In this document: positions 8,892 through 16,859 of the stretch, one piece after another
Numbering within the stretch: the first letter of the stretch is position 1
Layout: each line of letters opens with the position of its first letter
From: Pirellulales bacterium
Lineage (GTDB): Bacteria; Planctomycetota; Planctomycetia; Pirellulales; JAICIG01
Reading direction: 5' to 3'
NCBI GenBank assembly: GCA_025927475.1
Contig: JAICLL010000031.1
Span: 1 to 48,660, forward strand
Length of the DNA stretch: 48,660 nt
The notes under the pieces: generated by a model
The model's database searches: none
What the model was told of the DNA's origin: nothing
What the model saw: only the letters and a program-made list of their open reading frames with translations
Made by a program: the position numbers and the translations under genes

Positions 8892-10196
8892 TTACACCAG
8901 TTCGGCGATCGGCTGGCCTTCTTCAAGCATGTAGACCGGGCGGCCCGCCTGATTGACAAACTGCACCTTGGGGTCGATGCCCAACACATGGAACACCGTG
9001 GCCATCAGGTCCTGCGGGCGAATCGGCTTGGAGTTGGGAATGTCGGCCTTGCGCGCCGATTGTCCCACGACCTGGCCCATGCGCAGTCCGCCGCCGGCCA
9101 ATGCTAGCGTGCTCAACGGCGCCCAGTGGTCGCGCCCGGCGTTTCGATTGATCTTGGGCGTGCGGCCAAATTCGCCGGTGACCACCAGCAACACCTTCTC
9201 GCTTAGCCCGCGGTTGTAAACATCATCGACAAACGCGGCCAAGGCGCGGTCCAGCTCGGGGGCGCGGCGCTTCATCGAACGTTCGATCTGCCCGTGCATG
9301 TCCCAGCCGCCGTACGAGACGGTGACGAAGCCGCAGCCGGCTTCGCACAGCCGGCGGGCGCGCAGCAGTTGCTCGCCCAGGCCCTTGCCATAGCGCTCGA
9401 CCACGTGCGGATCTTCGCCCTTGGTGTCAAAGGCTTTGCCGGCATTTCCCAGCACCAGGTCAAAGGCCTGTTGCTCGAAACGATCGAGACCTTCAATCAG
9501 GGCGTCGTGATCGGCGCGGCGTTTCAGTCGATCGAGACCGTCGAGCAACGTGCGGCGGTCTTGCAGCCGCTCGTCGGTAACCGCTAGTTCCATGTTGCGG
9601 CGTGCCTGGCCGCTGGGATCGAACGGCGCATAGGCCGGTCCCAGAAACACCGGGCCATCGGCGCCCAACCGCCCGAGCCGCACATAGGTGGGCATGCCGG
9701 TGCGCGGGTGATTCGCTCCGCGCACGCGCGACAAAACCGAACCCATCGCCGGCCGTGTGGGCAGACCGCCATTGTCGGCAGTCCGATTGTCGTAGCCCGT
9801 CATGACAAAGTGAGTGCCGCCGGCATGACCGCTGTTGCTGTGGGTGAACGAGCGAACCAGCGCCATGCGATCGATCACCGAGGCAAGCTGCGGGAAAGTG
9901 CCACCGACGGTGATGCCCGGCAGCTTGGTCGAAACTTCGCCAGTGACACTACGGTATTCGCTGGGAGCGGAAAGCTTGGGATCGAAGGTTTCGATGTGCG
10001 TGGGACCGCCGCCCAACCAGACCCAAACGACCGAAGTGTCTTTCACCGGTCGGCCCGCCGCGGCGGCCTGGGCTCGGGCGGCCAAGAGCTGAGGCAGGGC
10101 CATCGCGCCGGCCCCCAAGGTGCCGATCTTCAGAAACTCACGGCGAGTGGTCCCTTCACAATCGCGGTAGGTGCGGTTCGACAACAGATCCAGCAT
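8892..10196 (-). CDS. DUF1501 protein with twin-arginine signal (copy 1)
   Basis: Member of DUF1501, an alkaline phosphatase/sulfatase-like fold greatly expanded in planctomycetes and usually exported by Tat. The function is not established. The 434-residue reading begins MLDLLSNRTYRDCEG and then shows a Tat motif TTRREFLKIGTLGAG. Family landmarks follow: VWLGGGPTHIETFDPK, FTHSNSGHAGGTHFVMTG, GCGFVTVSYGGWDMHG, VTGEFGRTPKINRNAGRDHW and TVFHVLGIDP. The frame opens at 10268, but the ATG at 10194-10196 has GGAG 8 bases upstream and places the Tat motif at the right distance. A promoter with a perfect -10 lies just upstream (10242-10270). There is no DUF1553 partner next to this copy, unlike the copy at 41003. 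Confidence 0.92.
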   Translation of the reverse strand: MLDLLSNRTYRDCEGTTRREFLKIGTLGAGAMALPQLLAARAQAAAAGRPVKDTSVVWVWLGGGPTHIETFDPKLSAPSEYRSVTGEVSTKLPGITVGGTFPQLASVIDRMALVRSFTHSNSGHAGGTHFVMTGYDNRTADNGGLPTRPAMGSVLSRVRGANHPRTGMPTYVRLGRLGADGPVFLGPAYAPFDPSGQARRNMELAVTDERLQDRRTLLDGLDRLKRRADHDALIEGLDRFEQQAFDLVLGNAGKAFDTKGEDPHVVERYGKGLGEQLLRARRLCEAGCGFVTVSYGGWDMHGQIERSMKRRAPELDRALAAFVDDVYNRGLSEKVLLVVTGEFGRTPKINRNAGRDHWAPLSTLALAGGGLRMGQVVGQSARKADIPNSKPIRPQDLMATVFHVLGIDPKVQFVNQAGRPVYMLEEGQPIAELV

Positions 10197-10241
10197 GGCG
10201 ACTTCTCCAGAGGGAAACCGGTCCAAAAAAAGCCCGGCCAG

Positions 10242-10270
10242 ATTATATCGTCCGCTCCGAAAAGCCACAA
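10242..10270 (-). promoter_or_regulatory. Sigma70-like promoter of DUF1501 copy 1
   Basis: On the minus strand, TTGTGG (10265-10270), 17 bases, then a perfect TATAAT (10242-10247), 45 bases before the ATG at 10196. The -35 overlaps the sequence just before the histidine-kinase stop codon's downstream flank, so this gene can be transcribed independently of the kinase. Confidence 0.55.
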
Positions 10271-11080
10271 TCAGGGCATTTGCTTGCTACCCCCTCGGAT
10301 GGGTGCAGCGGGGCCGCCGTGGCTCTCGGCCCGAATGCGCTGCGGCACCGGCAGCTCGATCGTGAATTGCGTCCCTTTGCCCTCCTTGCTTTGCACGTCG
10401 ATCCGCCCGCCGTGCGCCTCGACAATTTTTCGGGTCGTCGGCAGACCCAGCCCCGAGCCGCTGGGCTTGGTCGAGTAAAAGGCCTCGAACAGCCGCGACA
10501 GTGTCTTCTCGCTCATGCCGCAGCCGTTGTCGATCAGGTGTAGGGCTACGCCGCGCGGCGTCAGCTCGGTGGCCACCACCAGGGTGCCGCCATCGGGCAT
10601 GGCCTGCTCGGCATTCAGGATCAGATTCAACAGTGCCCCGCGGAACGACTCGCGATCGAGCAGCACGCTGGGCAAGTCGGAGGTCAGGTAGGGCAGAATC
10701 TCGACTTTGGCGTCGATCGCCTGGGGGCGATAGAACTCGAGAATCTGCACCAACTGCTGGTTCAGGTCGGTCGGCTCCAACCGCAGTTGGCGGACTTTCG
10801 CAAAGTTCAAAAAGTTGTCGAGCAACTCGTGCAGCCGTTCGCATTCTTGCTGCACCACAGCGATCTTGCCCAGCGCCCGGCGACTGCGGGGCGAATCGTC
10901 TTGCTGGAAGTCTTCGGCCAAAAGCTCCATGTTGAGCCGGATGGTCGAGAGCGGGTTCTTGATTTCGTGGGCCAGGCCGCCAGCCAGCCGCGCAATCTCG
11001 GTGTATTGGTCGATCAGCCGCTGGTTTACAGCAGACGGCTCTGGATTTGCCGGGTTGGGGTTTGCCTCGGGAGCGATCAT
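10271..11080 (-). CDS. Soluble sensor histidine kinase (NtrB-like core)
   Basis: Two-component histidine kinase without membrane segments, 269 residues. Seen in order: a Pro/Asn-rich N-terminus (1-18), a HisKA helix pair with the phospho-acceptor in GGLAHEIKNPLSTIRLNMEL (His about residue 38), and an HATPase_c domain with N box NLILNAEQAMP, G1 LIDNGCGMSE, SRLFEAFYSTKPSGSGLGL (F and G2 boxes), ending in FTIELPVP. There is no PAS or GAF sensor domain, so input must come through a partner protein or the short N-terminus. No response regulator is encoded in the window, so its target is unknown. It lies 50 bases downstream of the TPR gene at 11131 and is probably cotranscribed with it. The ATG at 11078-11080 has no obvious Shine-Dalgarno. 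Confidence 0.9.
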   Translation of the reverse strand: MIAPEANPNPANPEPSAVNQRLIDQYTEIARLAGGLAHEIKNPLSTIRLNMELLAEDFQQDDSPRSRRALGKIAVVQQECERLHELLDNFLNFAKVRQLRLEPTDLNQQLVQILEFYRPQAIDAKVEILPYLTSDLPSVLLDRESFRGALLNLILNAEQAMPDGGTLVVATELTPRGVALHLIDNGCGMSEKTLSRLFEAFYSTKPSGSGLGLPTTRKIVEAHGGRIDVQSKEGKGTQFTIELPVPQRIRAESHGGPAAPIRGGSKQMP

Positions 11081-11130
11081 CGCGTCATCATACGCAAACG
11101 CGCGAGAATCTTCATGGGGCTTAACGAGGG

Positions 11131-12129
11131 TTAAAACTCTCTCTGATGAGCCCGCGCTGGCGGATCGCCAAGGTGAACGCCGTCCGCTGGCGCCGCCTCA
11201 TCGTCTTCGTCGAGCGCGGGGACTGGCGGTTCATCGGTGAAAAAATCGCGCAACCGGTCGGCCAGGTCGCCCCGCAGTCCCGCGAGCAGCGCTAACGCCC
11301 GGTCGGCGAAACCCAGACAGCCATATTCGTACGCCAGCAGCAGGCGCGTGTTCACCGGGTTGGGAAGTGCTTGAACCGAGCGTTCCAACGCACGCAGATG
11401 CGCCAGATAGACCAAAGCCGAGCCGAAGTATTGGCGATAGTCGCGCACATAATGATCCCACTCGTGTTGTGGCGCCGCGCCGAGCGCGGCAGAGAGCGCC
11501 GCGACCGCCGCTCGATAGTTGCCCAGCGCGAAGTACGCTTGCACCGCCAGCAGCCGCGCAAGCTCATCGTCCGGATCGGCTCGCAGCAAGCGATCGAGCC
11601 GGTCGAGCGCCCCCTCGTAATCGGCCATGCGGAACAAAACCAGCGCCTCCCGTCTCAACGACTCGGGGGCGGCCCGCACGGCGCCGGGCGTGGCAAGCAT
11701 GGCGCCAGCGCGGGCGTCTGCCGCGCCAGGCAGGGCGATGGATGCCGCCGTTTCGTCATCGGCATACACGGGCCGGTAGAGATAGCTATTGGGACCGGTG
11801 GCGATGGTTTGATGGCCAATCGGTTGTCGTGTAAGGTACGGATTTGGCCAAAACCCGAATCTGGCCCAGACGGCAAAGGGATCGAGCCGGCCGGGACCGG
11901 CGGGTGGCGCAATGACCGTGGTGCCCCGCGGTCCCGCATAGAGCCAATCGTAGCCGTATGCCTGGTATTGCCCGTGGGCTGTCTCCGCTGCCAAGAGAAC
12001 GCCGCATGCCGCCAGCACGAGCGCCAGCCATCGCGCGTAGATCTCAACGAGACGGTTTCGACGTACGGCGGCAGCCATCGCGTGCGCTCTGAGAAAGGAG
12101 GTATCCATCCTTGAATCGTAGCGCTTCAT
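11131..12129 (-). CDS. Secreted TPR protein, paralogue of the Gly/His-rich protein's TPR domain
   Basis: Unknown function, 332 residues. An N-terminal hydrophobic signal (IYARWLALVLAACGVLLAA, cleavage near AHG) is followed by a Tyr/Pro-rich stretch (QYQAYGYDWLYAGPRG) and then TPR helices from about residue 165: RMADYEGALDRLDRLLRADP, LGNYRAAVAALSAALGAAP, YLAHLRALERSVQALP, LGFADRALALLAGL. The order and spacing match the TPR domain at 4169-5929 (compare VRDYRQYFGS with VSNYRELYGK, and AYEYGCLGFADRAL with GFHYGYLGYPSQAV). The two are therefore related by duplication. Starts at 12129 or 12108 are both possible; the first is used. It lies upstream of the histidine kinase gene. Confidence 0.8.
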   Translation of the reverse strand: MKRYDSRMDTSFLRAHAMAAAVRRNRLVEIYARWLALVLAACGVLLAAETAHGQYQAYGYDWLYAGPRGTTVIAPPAGPGRLDPFAVWARFGFWPNPYLTRQPIGHQTIATGPNSYLYRPVYADDETAASIALPGAADARAGAMLATPGAVRAAPESLRREALVLFRMADYEGALDRLDRLLRADPDDELARLLAVQAYFALGNYRAAVAALSAALGAAPQHEWDHYVRDYRQYFGSALVYLAHLRALERSVQALPNPVNTRLLLAYEYGCLGFADRALALLAGLRGDLADRLRDFFTDEPPVPALDEDDEAAPADGVHLGDPPARAHQREF

Positions 12130-12220
12130 GCTATCCCCGCCTGCCAGAGCGGGTCAAGCAGCGCGGGTGGCCATCCATGCCAGCCGATCGTTCTGTTTGG
12201 AGCCGCATCGAATAAAGCTT

Positions 12221-12270
12221 CCGGGTCATCGGTAAGCCTCTTGCCCCAGCCACCAGCGGTCGCCGAAAAT
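12221..12270. repeat. Dispersed repeat family 1, diverged copy
   Basis: Contains CCGGGTCATCGGTAAGCCTC then TTGCCCCAGCCACCAGC. It has the same right-arm order as the copy at 26732-26762 but with an extra T and a changed tail. It lies between udgX and the TPR gene. Confidence 0.65.
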
Positions 12271-12297
12271 AGCACCGGCGACTACCGAACTTGTTCG

Positions 12298-12942
12298 TCA
12301 AAGCCGATTAGAGAGCGACTTGGCAGCGACACTCAAATCGGCGAACAGCTCGTCGCGCATCCGGTGACGGCGATCTTCGTCGGGGGCACGCAGAACGGCC
12401 GAGGGGTGATAGGTGGCCAACATCCAATGCGCAAGCGGGCTTTCGAGCAACTCGCCGCGCTGCCGGGTGATGCGGAACGATGGGCCGAGCAGCGACTGAG
12501 CCGCCGTCGCGCCTAAGCACACGATGACATCCGGCCCGATGACTTCAATTTCGGCGGAAAGCCAAGGGCGACAGGCGGCGATCTCACGCGAGCCGGGCTT
12601 GGCGTGCAGCCGCCGTTTGCCGCGCGGAGTCCATTTAAAGTGCTTTACCGCGTTGGTCAGATAAACGTCGGCGCGGTCGATGCCCGCCGCCCTCAATGCC
12701 TCATCCAGCAGGCGGCCGGCGGGACCGACGAAAGGCTTGCCCTGCAGGTCTTCTTGATCGCCGGGCTGTTCGCCCACCAAGATCATGCGGGCCTTGGCCG
12801 AGCCTGCGCCGAAGACGGTTTGCGTCGCCCGCTGATAGAGGTCGCAACCCTGGCAGTCGTGCGCGGCACGCGTCAAGGCAGTGAGCGTTTTTCGCGCCGG
12901 GAGAAAGTCGGCGGCCGAGCGGGATAATTGACGGGTGGCCAT
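12298..12942 (-). CDS. udgX: UdgX-type uracil-DNA glycosylase
   Basis: Iron-sulfur uracil-DNA glycosylase of the UdgX group. In characterised family members the enzyme removes uracil but stays covalently bound to the DNA sugar through a histidine in a special loop. Seen here in 214 residues: GEQPGDQED near 57-65 (the UdgX form of the family 4 motif), FVGPAGRLLD, YLTNAVKHFKW, the diagnostic loop GKRRLHAKPG with the candidate cross-linking His at about 113, ACRPWL, VCLGATAAQSLLG and ATYHPSAVLR. Cysteines 30, 33, 124 and 142 are placed to hold the 4Fe-4S cluster. The ATG at 12940-12942 gives the normal start. The gene diverges from treZ across 160 bases. It is not an ordinary family 4 enzyme because the KRR-x-H loop is intact. 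Confidence 0.92.
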   Translation of the reverse strand: MATRQLSRSAADFLPARKTLTALTRAAHDCQGCDLYQRATQTVFGAGSAKARMILVGEQPGDQEDLQGKPFVGPAGRLLDEALRAAGIDRADVYLTNAVKHFKWTPRGKRRLHAKPGSREIAACRPWLSAEIEVIGPDVIVCLGATAAQSLLGPSFRITRQRGELLESPLAHWMLATYHPSAVLRAPDEDRRHRMRDELFADLSVAAKSLSNRL

Positions 12943-12991
12943 TGGGTTACTCCGGGTGCTCGGTTGACCTGACCATACACTCGCCCGTCAG

Positions 12992-13026
12992 CAGCAACTC
13001 GGATGCCCAACAGCAACTCGGATGCC
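12992..13026. repeat. Short tandem repeat between udgX and treZ
   Basis: The 16-mer CAGCAACTCGGATGCC occurs twice (12992-13007 and 13011-13026) with a period of 19. It lies in the divergent promoter region. Its function is unknown. Confidence 0.7.
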
Positions 13027-13102
13027 GCCATCTGGGAACGGAGTTCGCATGCTCCGGAATGGTGTTTCGTGGGAGAACTGATTCGTTTCCGAGGAACTGA
13101 GC

Positions 13103-15040
13103 ATGGACGCAATCGCCGTAGCGCGCCGCCTGCCGATCGGCGCCGAGGTCCAGCCCGGCGGCGGGGCGCACTTTCGCGTCTGGGCGCCACGACGCGAAAG
13201 GGTCGAGGTGGTGCTGCTTCCGCCGTGCGGCCAGACGGGTGGGACCGTCGCTCGCCACGAGTTGGAGCGGCAGCCGAGCGGATACTTTGCCGGGCTAGTG
13301 GCCGAGGCGTGCTCGGGCACGCACTATTACTATCGGCTCGACGGCGAATCGCAGCTCTACCCTGATCCAGCTTCACGATTTCAGCCAGAAGGATCGGCAG
13401 GACCGTCGCTCGTGATCGACCCGGCACAATACGCCTGGCACGATGCCGACTGGCCCGGCTGCAAGCTCCACGGGCAGATGATCTACGAAATGCATATCGG
13501 CACTTTCACGCGAACAGGCTCTTGGGCGGCCGCGACGGAAGAACTGGCCGAACTGGCCGATCTGGGTGTCACGCTGCTGGAAGTGATGCCGGTGGCCGAG
13601 TTCCCCGGCCGATTCGGCTGGGGATACGATGGCGTCGATTTGTTCGCTCCCACGCGGCTGTATGGCAGGCCCGACGGTTTTCGGGCGTTTGTCGATCGGG
13701 CGCACCAGTTGGGCCTGGGGGTTCTGCTCGACGTGGTTTACAACCACTTCGGTCCCACCGACAACTATCTGGGAGCGTTCAGCCGCGACTATTTTTCGAC
13801 GAAGCATCATACCGACTGGGGCGAGGCGCTGAATTTCGACGGCGAAAATGCCGCGTCGGTCCGCGAGTTTTTCATCGCCAACGCCGGCTATTGGATCGAC
13901 GAATACCATCTCGATGGCCTGCGGCTCGATGCCGTGCATGCCATTGTGGATGATTCGGCCGATCATGTTCTGGCAGCCCTCACGCGCCGCGTGCGCGAGG
14001 CGGCGGGCCGGCGGGCCACGATCGTCATTGCGGAGAATGAGTTTCAAGACCCCCGTTTGATCGAGCCGGTCGAGCGGGGCGGGTATGGTCTTGACGCCGT
14101 GTGGAGCGACGATTTTCATCACGCTGCGCGAGTGGCCATGACCGGGCACAATGAATACTACTACAGCGATTATCAGGGCACGCCCCAAGAGTTGATCTCG
14201 TCGGTTCGCTGGGGCTATTTGTTTCAGGGGCAATGGAACGAGCGGCAGCAAAAGCGGCGCGGCGGCCCCGCCTGGTCGCTACGGGGCGAGCAATTCGTCC
14301 ATTTCTTGCAAAACCACGACCAGGTGGCCAACTCGGGGCATGGGCTGCGGGCGCACCGGCTTACCTCGCCCGGCAGGCACCGCGCGCTGACCGCTCTGTT
14401 GCTGCTGGGGCCGGGCACGCCGCTGTTGTTTCAAGGTCAGGAATTTTCGGCGTCGGCGCCGTTTCTGTATTTTGCCGACCACAATATCGAGATTGCCCGG
14501 CTGGTGCGCGAGGGGCGACAAGAATCGCTGCGCAGTTTCCGCAGCCTGGCCGGACCCGACGCGGCGAAATACTTCGCCGATCCGTGCGATGTGCGTACCT
14601 TTGAAGCGTGCCGGCTCGATTTCAGCGAGCGTGCTCGGCACGCCGAGGCGTATCGCCTGCACTACGACCTGCTTGCCTTGCGCCGCGACGACCCGGTGTT
14701 TGCGTCGCAATGCGCCGAGCGAATCTTCGGCGCCGTGCTCGGCAGCGAAGCCTTCGTGCTGCGGTTCTTTGGCGACGCAGGCGACCGGCTGCTCTTGGTC
14801 AACCTGGGCCGCGATCTGCAATGGGGATCGCTGGCCGAGCCGCTCTTGGCAGCTCCGCCCGGCGCCGATTGGCAAGTCCTCTGGTCGAGCGAAGATCCGC
14901 GTTATGGCGGCTCGGGCACGGGACTCTTGGACACTCGCCATTGGCATTTGCCCGGCCACGCGGCGATCGTGTTATTCGCCGTCGCGCTTCCCGCTCAGCG
15001 CGACTCGGCGAGCGCGGCGGACATCACCAGATTCGCGTGA
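13103..15040 (+). CDS. treZ: Malto-oligosyltrehalose trehalohydrolase
   Basis: Glycoside hydrolase family 13 enzyme that releases trehalose from maltooligosyl-trehalose, the second step of the TreY-TreZ pathway, in the cytoplasm. The N-terminal CBM48-like domain (GAHFRVWAPRRERVEVVLL) is followed by the GH13 barrel. It has YEMHIGTFTRTGSW, the TreZ-specific EVMPVAEFPGRFGWGYDGV, LLDVVYNHFGPTDNYL, DGLRLDAVHAI (nucleophile Asp about 276), IAENEFQDPRL (acid/base Glu about 311), MTGHNEYYYSDYQG and FLQNHDQVANSGHG (third catalytic Asp). Length 645 is close to the family (about 560-600) with a slightly longer C-terminus. The ATG has GAGGA about 8 bases upstream. No treY or glgX lies nearby. The 3' end overlaps the truncated toxin gene by 17 bases. 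Confidence 0.94.
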   Translation: MDAIAVARRLPIGAEVQPGGGAHFRVWAPRRERVEVVLLPPCGQTGGTVARHELERQPSGYFAGLVAEACSGTHYYYRLDGESQLYPDPASRFQPEGSAGPSLVIDPAQYAWHDADWPGCKLHGQMIYEMHIGTFTRTGSWAAATEELAELADLGVTLLEVMPVAEFPGRFGWGYDGVDLFAPTRLYGRPDGFRAFVDRAHQLGLGVLLDVVYNHFGPTDNYLGAFSRDYFSTKHHTDWGEALNFDGENAASVREFFIANAGYWIDEYHLDGLRLDAVHAIVDDSADHVLAALTRRVREAAGRRATIVIAENEFQDPRLIEPVERGGYGLDAVWSDDFHHAARVAMTGHNEYYYSDYQGTPQELISSVRWGYLFQGQWNERQQKRRGGPAWSLRGEQFVHFLQNHDQVANSGHGLRAHRLTSPGRHRALTALLLLGPGTPLLFQGQEFSASAPFLYFADHNIEIARLVREGRQESLRSFRSLAGPDAAKYFADPCDVRTFEACRLDFSERARHAEAYRLHYDLLALRRDDPVFASQCAERIFGAVLGSEAFVLRFFGDAGDRLLLVNLGRDLQWGSLAEPLLAAPPGADWQVLWSSEDPRYGGSGTGLLDTRHWHLPGHAAIVLFAVALPAQRDSASAADITRFA

Positions 15041-15290
15041 CGCCATAAGTATCGAAAACGGAATCATTGCCAACAATTGGGATCTGCTCTACCAATGCCT
15101 GTGCCACAAGCAGCCGATCGAAAGGATCTTTGTGGTGGAATGGCATGGTTATCAAGCTAGCTGTATGGCCAGGTAAAATCAGCAATACCTTGAAGCCGTA
15201 CTTGTACAGAGCGAGGTCGATGAAATCTGCATAGGGCCGATTCAACTGCCATTTGGAGATGCTGACCTTGATCGCCATCTCCCAATAACC
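15024..15290 (-). pseudogene. N-terminally truncated PIN-domain (VapC-type) toxin
   Basis: C-terminal part of a PIN-domain RNase toxin. The readable frame carries the family signature GYWEMAIKVSISKWQLN, then TASLITMPFHHKDPFDRLLVAQAL and GNDSVFDTYGVTRIW, which match the second half of the 125-130 residue PIN toxins paired with Phd/YefM antitoxins. The first 45 or so residues, which would carry the first catalytic aspartate (LLDTH-type motif), are absent. Directly upstream in this frame is only the end of the antitoxin gene, and the frame closes at a TGA inside it. An internal ATG at 15276-15278 could still make an 84-residue fragment lacking the Trp-Glu pair. It is very likely inactive as a nuclease. 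It overlaps the 3' end of treZ. Confidence 0.75.
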
Positions 15291-15291
15291 T

Positions 15292-15528
15292 TCACGGCAT
15301 GTACTCCGCGAAATCCTTCAGATGTTCGTCATCATCGGCAACGATCGTTATAAATCCCTTGCCGAGACCCGGGGGCGGTCGCAGACCAGATTTCGCTTGC
15401 GGTTGTTCACTGACAAGCTTTGCTACCGGCAGATCGTTGTCAGTGATGAGAACTTCTTTTCCGCCGGTAAGCCCACGAATCAGCTCCGGCAATTTTGATT
15501 GCGCTTCTTGAATCGTCACCGATGTCAT
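15292..15528 (-). CDS. Phd/YefM-type antitoxin
   Basis: Small antitoxin of a type II toxin-antitoxin pair, 78 residues. The N-terminal VTIQEAQSKLPELIRGLTGGKEVLITDNDLPVAKLV is the standard Phd/YefM DNA-binding and dimerisation fold. The C-terminal LGKGFITIVADDDEHLKDFAEYMP is the typical toxin-binding tail and ends in the usual place, so this gene looks complete. AGGG lies about 8 bases before the ATG at 15526-15528. In intact loci the toxin start follows within a few bases of this stop. Here only the toxin's C-terminal half follows, so this is an orphaned or decaying pair. By family behaviour it would repress its own promoter. Confidence 0.88.
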   Translation of the reverse strand: MTSVTIQEAQSKLPELIRGLTGGKEVLITDNDLPVAKLVSEQPQAKSGLRPPPGLGKGFITIVADDDEHLKDFAEYMP

Positions 15529-15586
15529 TCGTCAGGCCCTCCGTTAGATTTTGTTGCGGCCATGAAATACAGACGCTTACGCTACC

Positions 15587-15985
15587 TCACGGGCCGTCTT
15601 TGCGTTGATGCCTGTGGCTCCAAATACATCCGACCACACGTGAGTCGACCGCCGAAAGAAAGACCGTAATAAAATGCCGCGGTGAATCGGCCCCCACAAA
15701 ATTGATGGCGTCGCCGGTGGCGGCGAAGGCGTCGACCGTTTCGGCCAGGCCATGATATTGGTCGAGCCGCCCGCGCTGCCGCAGCTTGTTGCGGCGCACG
15801 GAATAGACCTCGAAAAAGCGGATGGCCGGCAGGCTGGCGCGGCGGTCGACGTGCAGCGACCAGTCGCTGCTGGCCGCCAACAGGGCGCGGGCCTCGCTCG
15901 CCACCGGCCGCACCGCATGACCCGGCGGTACATCGGCCAGCAATTGCAACAGCTCTTCCTTGGCGAATTCGGGCATGATAGCCAT
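15587..15985 (-). CDS. Hypothetical protein
   Basis: Not recognised. The 132-residue frame starts MAIMPEFAKEELLQLLADVPPGH and contains SEARALLAASSDWSLHVDRR and DAINFVGADSPRHFITVFLS. That composition is consistent with a real cytoplasmic protein with mixed alpha/beta structure and no signal or membrane segment. Two other minus frames are open across the same bases. One of them ends with a natural-looking tail (VWSDVFGATGINAKTAREVA, stop at 15577-15579), so a frameshift near 15640 cannot be excluded. The gene begins 35 bases after motB ends and may be the last gene of the motA-motB transcript. Start choice is uncertain (ATG at 15985 or 15976). Confidence 0.5.
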   Translation of the reverse strand: MAIMPEFAKEELLQLLADVPPGHAVRPVASEARALLAASSDWSLHVDRRASLPAIRFFEVYSVRRNKLRQRGRLDQYHGLAETVDAFAATGDAINFVGADSPRHFITVFLSAVDSRVVGCIWSHRHQRKDGP

Positions 15986-16020
15986 TATATCCGCCCTGCG
16001 GCCAAGGGCGAAACCGGCGG

Positions 16021-16812
16021 TCAGTCGTGGCTGGCGTCGGCCTTCTCGGTGGCGGGCTTGTGAAAGGCCGCTTCCACCCGATCCGTTTTGTCTCTACGGA
16101 CTTTTCTGGAGTCGCGGCGGACGAACTCGCGCAGCATGTAGACTTCGACGCGCGAGTTCTGCGTGGCCCAATCAAAACTGTCGGGTCGCGCCTGCGGCTC
16201 ATAGGGACCCGCTTGGCTCAAGCGAATGCGATTTGGCTCGACGCCCTGCTGCTGCAAATACTGGCGGGCCGCCTGGCAGCGCGCGTAGGAAAGCTGCCAG
16301 GCGTCGGCGAAGGGGCTGCCGGCGGGCAAGGGGCGCCCCGTGGCATGCCCGCGGATCTCAATTTTGTTCGGCTTGCCTACCAGGGCCGAGGCCATGCTCC
16401 GCAGCCGTTGTTGGGCTAGTTCATCGAGATCGGCCGAGTGCTCGCTGAAGAGCACCAACGTACTGACGCGCGTGTTGTCGTCGTCCTGGCCGCCTTCGAG
16501 CGGGGCGCCACCTTTACCCATCGCGTTCGGTTCGTTGCTGGGTTCGGCTTTGGCAGGGCCGCGGCCATAGGTGCGGGGGCCTTTGGCCGGCGCTTTGAGA
16601 TTCGACAGCCCGCCGCCGTCGGTGGCCGCAAAGGCGTTTGAGGGGCCCGAGGGCGTCGACGAAGTGCCCATCGGATCGGTGAAGTATTTGGCCACGGCTT
16701 CCTTGACCGGCTTGCTTTGGGCCACAATCCACATCACCAGAAAGAAGGCCATCATCGCGGTCACGAAGTCCGCATACGCCACCTTCCACGCACCGCCGCC
16801 TTTGCCTGCCAT
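16021..16812 (-). CDS. motB: Flagellar motor stator protein MotB
   Basis: Stator subunit that anchors the MotA/MotB ion channel to peptidoglycan and passes protons (or sodium) to drive the flagellum. The 263-residue protein starts MAGKGGGAWKVAYADFVTAMMAFFLVMW: a short cytoplasmic N-terminus and one membrane helix with the conserved ion-binding aspartate (Asp15, Asp32 of E. coli MotB). A flexible periplasmic linker (about 45-115) leads to an OmpA-like peptidoglycan-binding domain (FSEHSADLDELAQQRLRSM, KIEIRGHATGRPLP, YARCQAARQYLQQQGVEPNRI, NSRVEVYML). AAGG lies 8 bases before the ATG. It is 47 bases downstream of motA, in operon order. The linker is acidic/Pro-Gly-rich and otherwise unremarkable. 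Confidence 0.92.
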   Translation of the reverse strand: MAGKGGGAWKVAYADFVTAMMAFFLVMWIVAQSKPVKEAVAKYFTDPMGTSSTPSGPSNAFAATDGGGLSNLKAPAKGPRTYGRGPAKAEPSNEPNAMGKGGAPLEGGQDDDNTRVSTLVLFSEHSADLDELAQQRLRSMASALVGKPNKIEIRGHATGRPLPAGSPFADAWQLSYARCQAARQYLQQQGVEPNRIRLSQAGPYEPQARPDSFDWATQNSRVEVYMLREFVRRDSRKVRRDKTDRVEAAFHKPATEKADASHD

Positions 16813-16859
16813 GATCGAACCTTTCGGGCTTTTTTAGGCAATCTTCAAGAACGGACCTT

